Made by a program: the position numbers and the translations under genes. This document shows positions 5,531 to 6,631 of a stretch of DNA of 6,631 nt, one piece after another. The notes beneath the pieces are model-generated. The model was not told the origin of the DNA, ran no database searches, and saw only the letters and a program-made list of their open reading frames with translations. Numbering within the stretch: the stretch's first letter is position 1; each line of letters opens with the position of its first letter. The stretch comes from Legionellaceae bacterium. Lineage in GTDB: Bacteria; Pseudomonadota; Gammaproteobacteria; Legionellales; Legionellaceae. The stretch covers positions 1-6,631 of the forward strand of contig CANJFK010000054.1 of the NCBI GenBank assembly GCA_947473535.1, given 5' to 3'.

Positions 5531-6631
5531 TCTTAAGGTTTTTTACATTTATAATTGTAATTATTGGATTTTTAGCAGGAAACTTAGCCATGGCTGACGA
5601 AATAAGTTTGCGAGATAAAATTGGCCAAATGCTCATCATTGGCTTTGAAGGAAAAGAGGTTGATAACACCTCACTCATTGTTCAACAAATCGAGGATTAT
5701 CATCTTGGTGGTGTCATTTTATTTGATTACAATTTTCAAACGAAACGATTTGATAAGAACATTGAAAGCCCTGAACAAGTCAAACGATTAACGGAGCGTT
5801 TGCAACAGGTTAATCGAATAGCCAATCAAAAACATCATCGACCGGATTTACCGCTTTTGATTTCGGTGGATTATGAAGGAGGCAAGGTTAATCGACTTAA
5901 AAGCAATTATGGTTTCCCTGATACCTTGTCCGCCGCTGTTGTGGGTGGCATGAGTGAATGCGACGCAGAGCAAGTCGCCACTACGATGGCTGAAACGTTG
6001 AGCCAGGCTGGTTTTAATTTGAATTTTGCGCCGGTTCTTGATGTAAATGTTGATCCACTCAACCCCATTATTGGTCAATTAAATCGCAGTTTTTCGGATG
6101 ATCCTAGCAAGGTCGCACATTTTGCGTCTATCTACTCGCGTCAATTTCTAAATCGTGGTGTCCAGTGTGCTTATAAACATTTTCCAGGGCATGGGAGCTC
6201 AACCGCCGATTCGCACCTAGGCTTTGTTGATGTGACTCAAACATGGCAAGATTATGAACTTGAGCCTTATCAGCAGTTGTTCAGCAACACGGCAAGTTGT
6301 GGCATGATCATGACGGCTCACATTGTGAACCGTAAGCTTGATGAAACAGGCTTACCTGCGACGCTGTCACGTAAAGTGATAACAGGGTTATTGCGTGAAC
6401 AATTGCACTTTTACGGCGTTGTTATTACCGACGACATGCAAATGAAGGCTATCAGTGCGCATTATGGGTTAGAACAAGCGCTAACGCTCGCCATAAATGC
6501 TGGTGTTGATATGTTTATATTTGGAAATCAATTGGCTGATACGCCACAAGATCCTAAATTGGTTATTGATCTGATTGAATCCAAAGTAAAATCAGGTGAG
6601 ATCAATCCACGTAAAATCGATGAGGCCTACC
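5527..6631 (+). CDS. Exported family 3 glycoside hydrolase, NagZ-like beta-N-acetylhexosaminidase, 3' truncated
   Basis: The frame is open from ATG 5527 to the window edge: 368 residues, end missing. The start overlaps the xseA stop as ATGA, with TGAGGT at 5515-5520 six nt upstream. Residues 1-22 look like a cleavable signal peptide: Arg4, hydrophobic core about 5-17, then ANL-type end with AMA before DE. There is no lipobox cysteine. The TIM-barrel domain has the GH3 NagZ signature KHFPGHGSSTADSH (217-230), in which Asp228 and His230 form the acid/base dyad specific to this branch. Asp302 in VITDDM is the expected nucleophile, and SVDYEGGKVNRL (113-124) is the sugar-binding strand. These residues predict hydrolysis of beta-linked N-acetylglucosamine, probably from peptidoglycan fragments. 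E. coli NagZ is cytoplasmic, so the leader suggests action in the periplasm or outside, as in B. subtilis NagZ. Some GH3 relatives cleave other sugars, so the substrate is inferred. Confidence 0.88.
   Translation, partial: MILRFFTFIIVIIGFLAGNLAMADEISLRDKIGQMLIIGFEGKEVDNTSLIVQQIEDYHLGGVILFDYNFQTKRFDKNIESPEQVKRLTERLQQVNRIANQKHHRPDLPLLISVDYEGGKVNRLKSNYGFPDTLSAAVVGGMSECDAEQVATTMAETLSQAGFNLNFAPVLDVNVDPLNPIIGQLNRSFSDDPSKVAHFASIYSRQFLNRGVQCAYKHFPGHGSSTADSHLGFVDVTQTWQDYELEPYQQLFSNTASCGMIMTAHIVNRKLDETGLPATLSRKVITGLLREQLHFYGVVITDDMQMKAISAHYGLEQALTLAINAGVDMFIFGNQLADTPQDPKLVIDLIESKVKSGEINPRKIDEAY

Noticed and set aside
5445..6078. Minus-strand frames of 76-77 codons under xseA and the glycoside hydrolase.
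   Set aside because: Fully antisense to two genes with intact conserved motifs; the peptides show no family resemblance.

Overview
The window looks like a chromosomal stretch from a gammaproteobacterium with slightly AT-rich, mixed codon use. The combination of a RoxA-type cupin oxygenase, a YajR-type transporter, YaiI, XseA and a small two-membrane-segment protein of unknown family suggests a Legionella-like organism (Legionellales). That placement is an inference from protein character, not from a marker gene. Nothing points to a phage, plasmid, CRISPR array or complete insertion sequence.

Layout. Positions 1-632 hold the 3' part of a ribosomal-protein hydroxylase gene (roxA/ycfD). A short gap with a possible promoter leads to an unrecognised gene (734-1375) for a protein with an N-terminal helical region, two membrane segments and an acidic tail. 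Between that gene and the convergent yajR gene (minus strand, 1504-2859) sits a pair of GTAG-type REP palindromes in inverted orientation (1400-1482). The divergent intergenic region 2860-3006 contains a 25-bp near-perfect palindrome over the probable yajR transcription start, and a promoter with a perfect TTGACA box reading into the rightward genes.

The right half is a compact operon of four overlapping genes: a FabL-type enoyl-ACP reductase (3007-3762), a YaiI/YqxD-family protein (3762-4208), the exonuclease VII large subunit xseA (4208-5530) and an exported family 3 glycoside hydrolase resembling NagZ (5527 to the window edge, 3' end missing). Neighbouring genes share 1, 1 and 4 bases, so translational coupling is likely. 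Together they cover fatty-acid elongation, an uncharacterised PIN-like protein, DNA repair and peptidoglycan or amino-sugar hydrolysis. They do not form one pathway.

I found no clear new defence or mobile system. The most useful points for follow-up are the FabL-type reductase in this operon, the exported NagZ-like enzyme, the yajR palindrome, the REP doublet and the unknown membrane protein.
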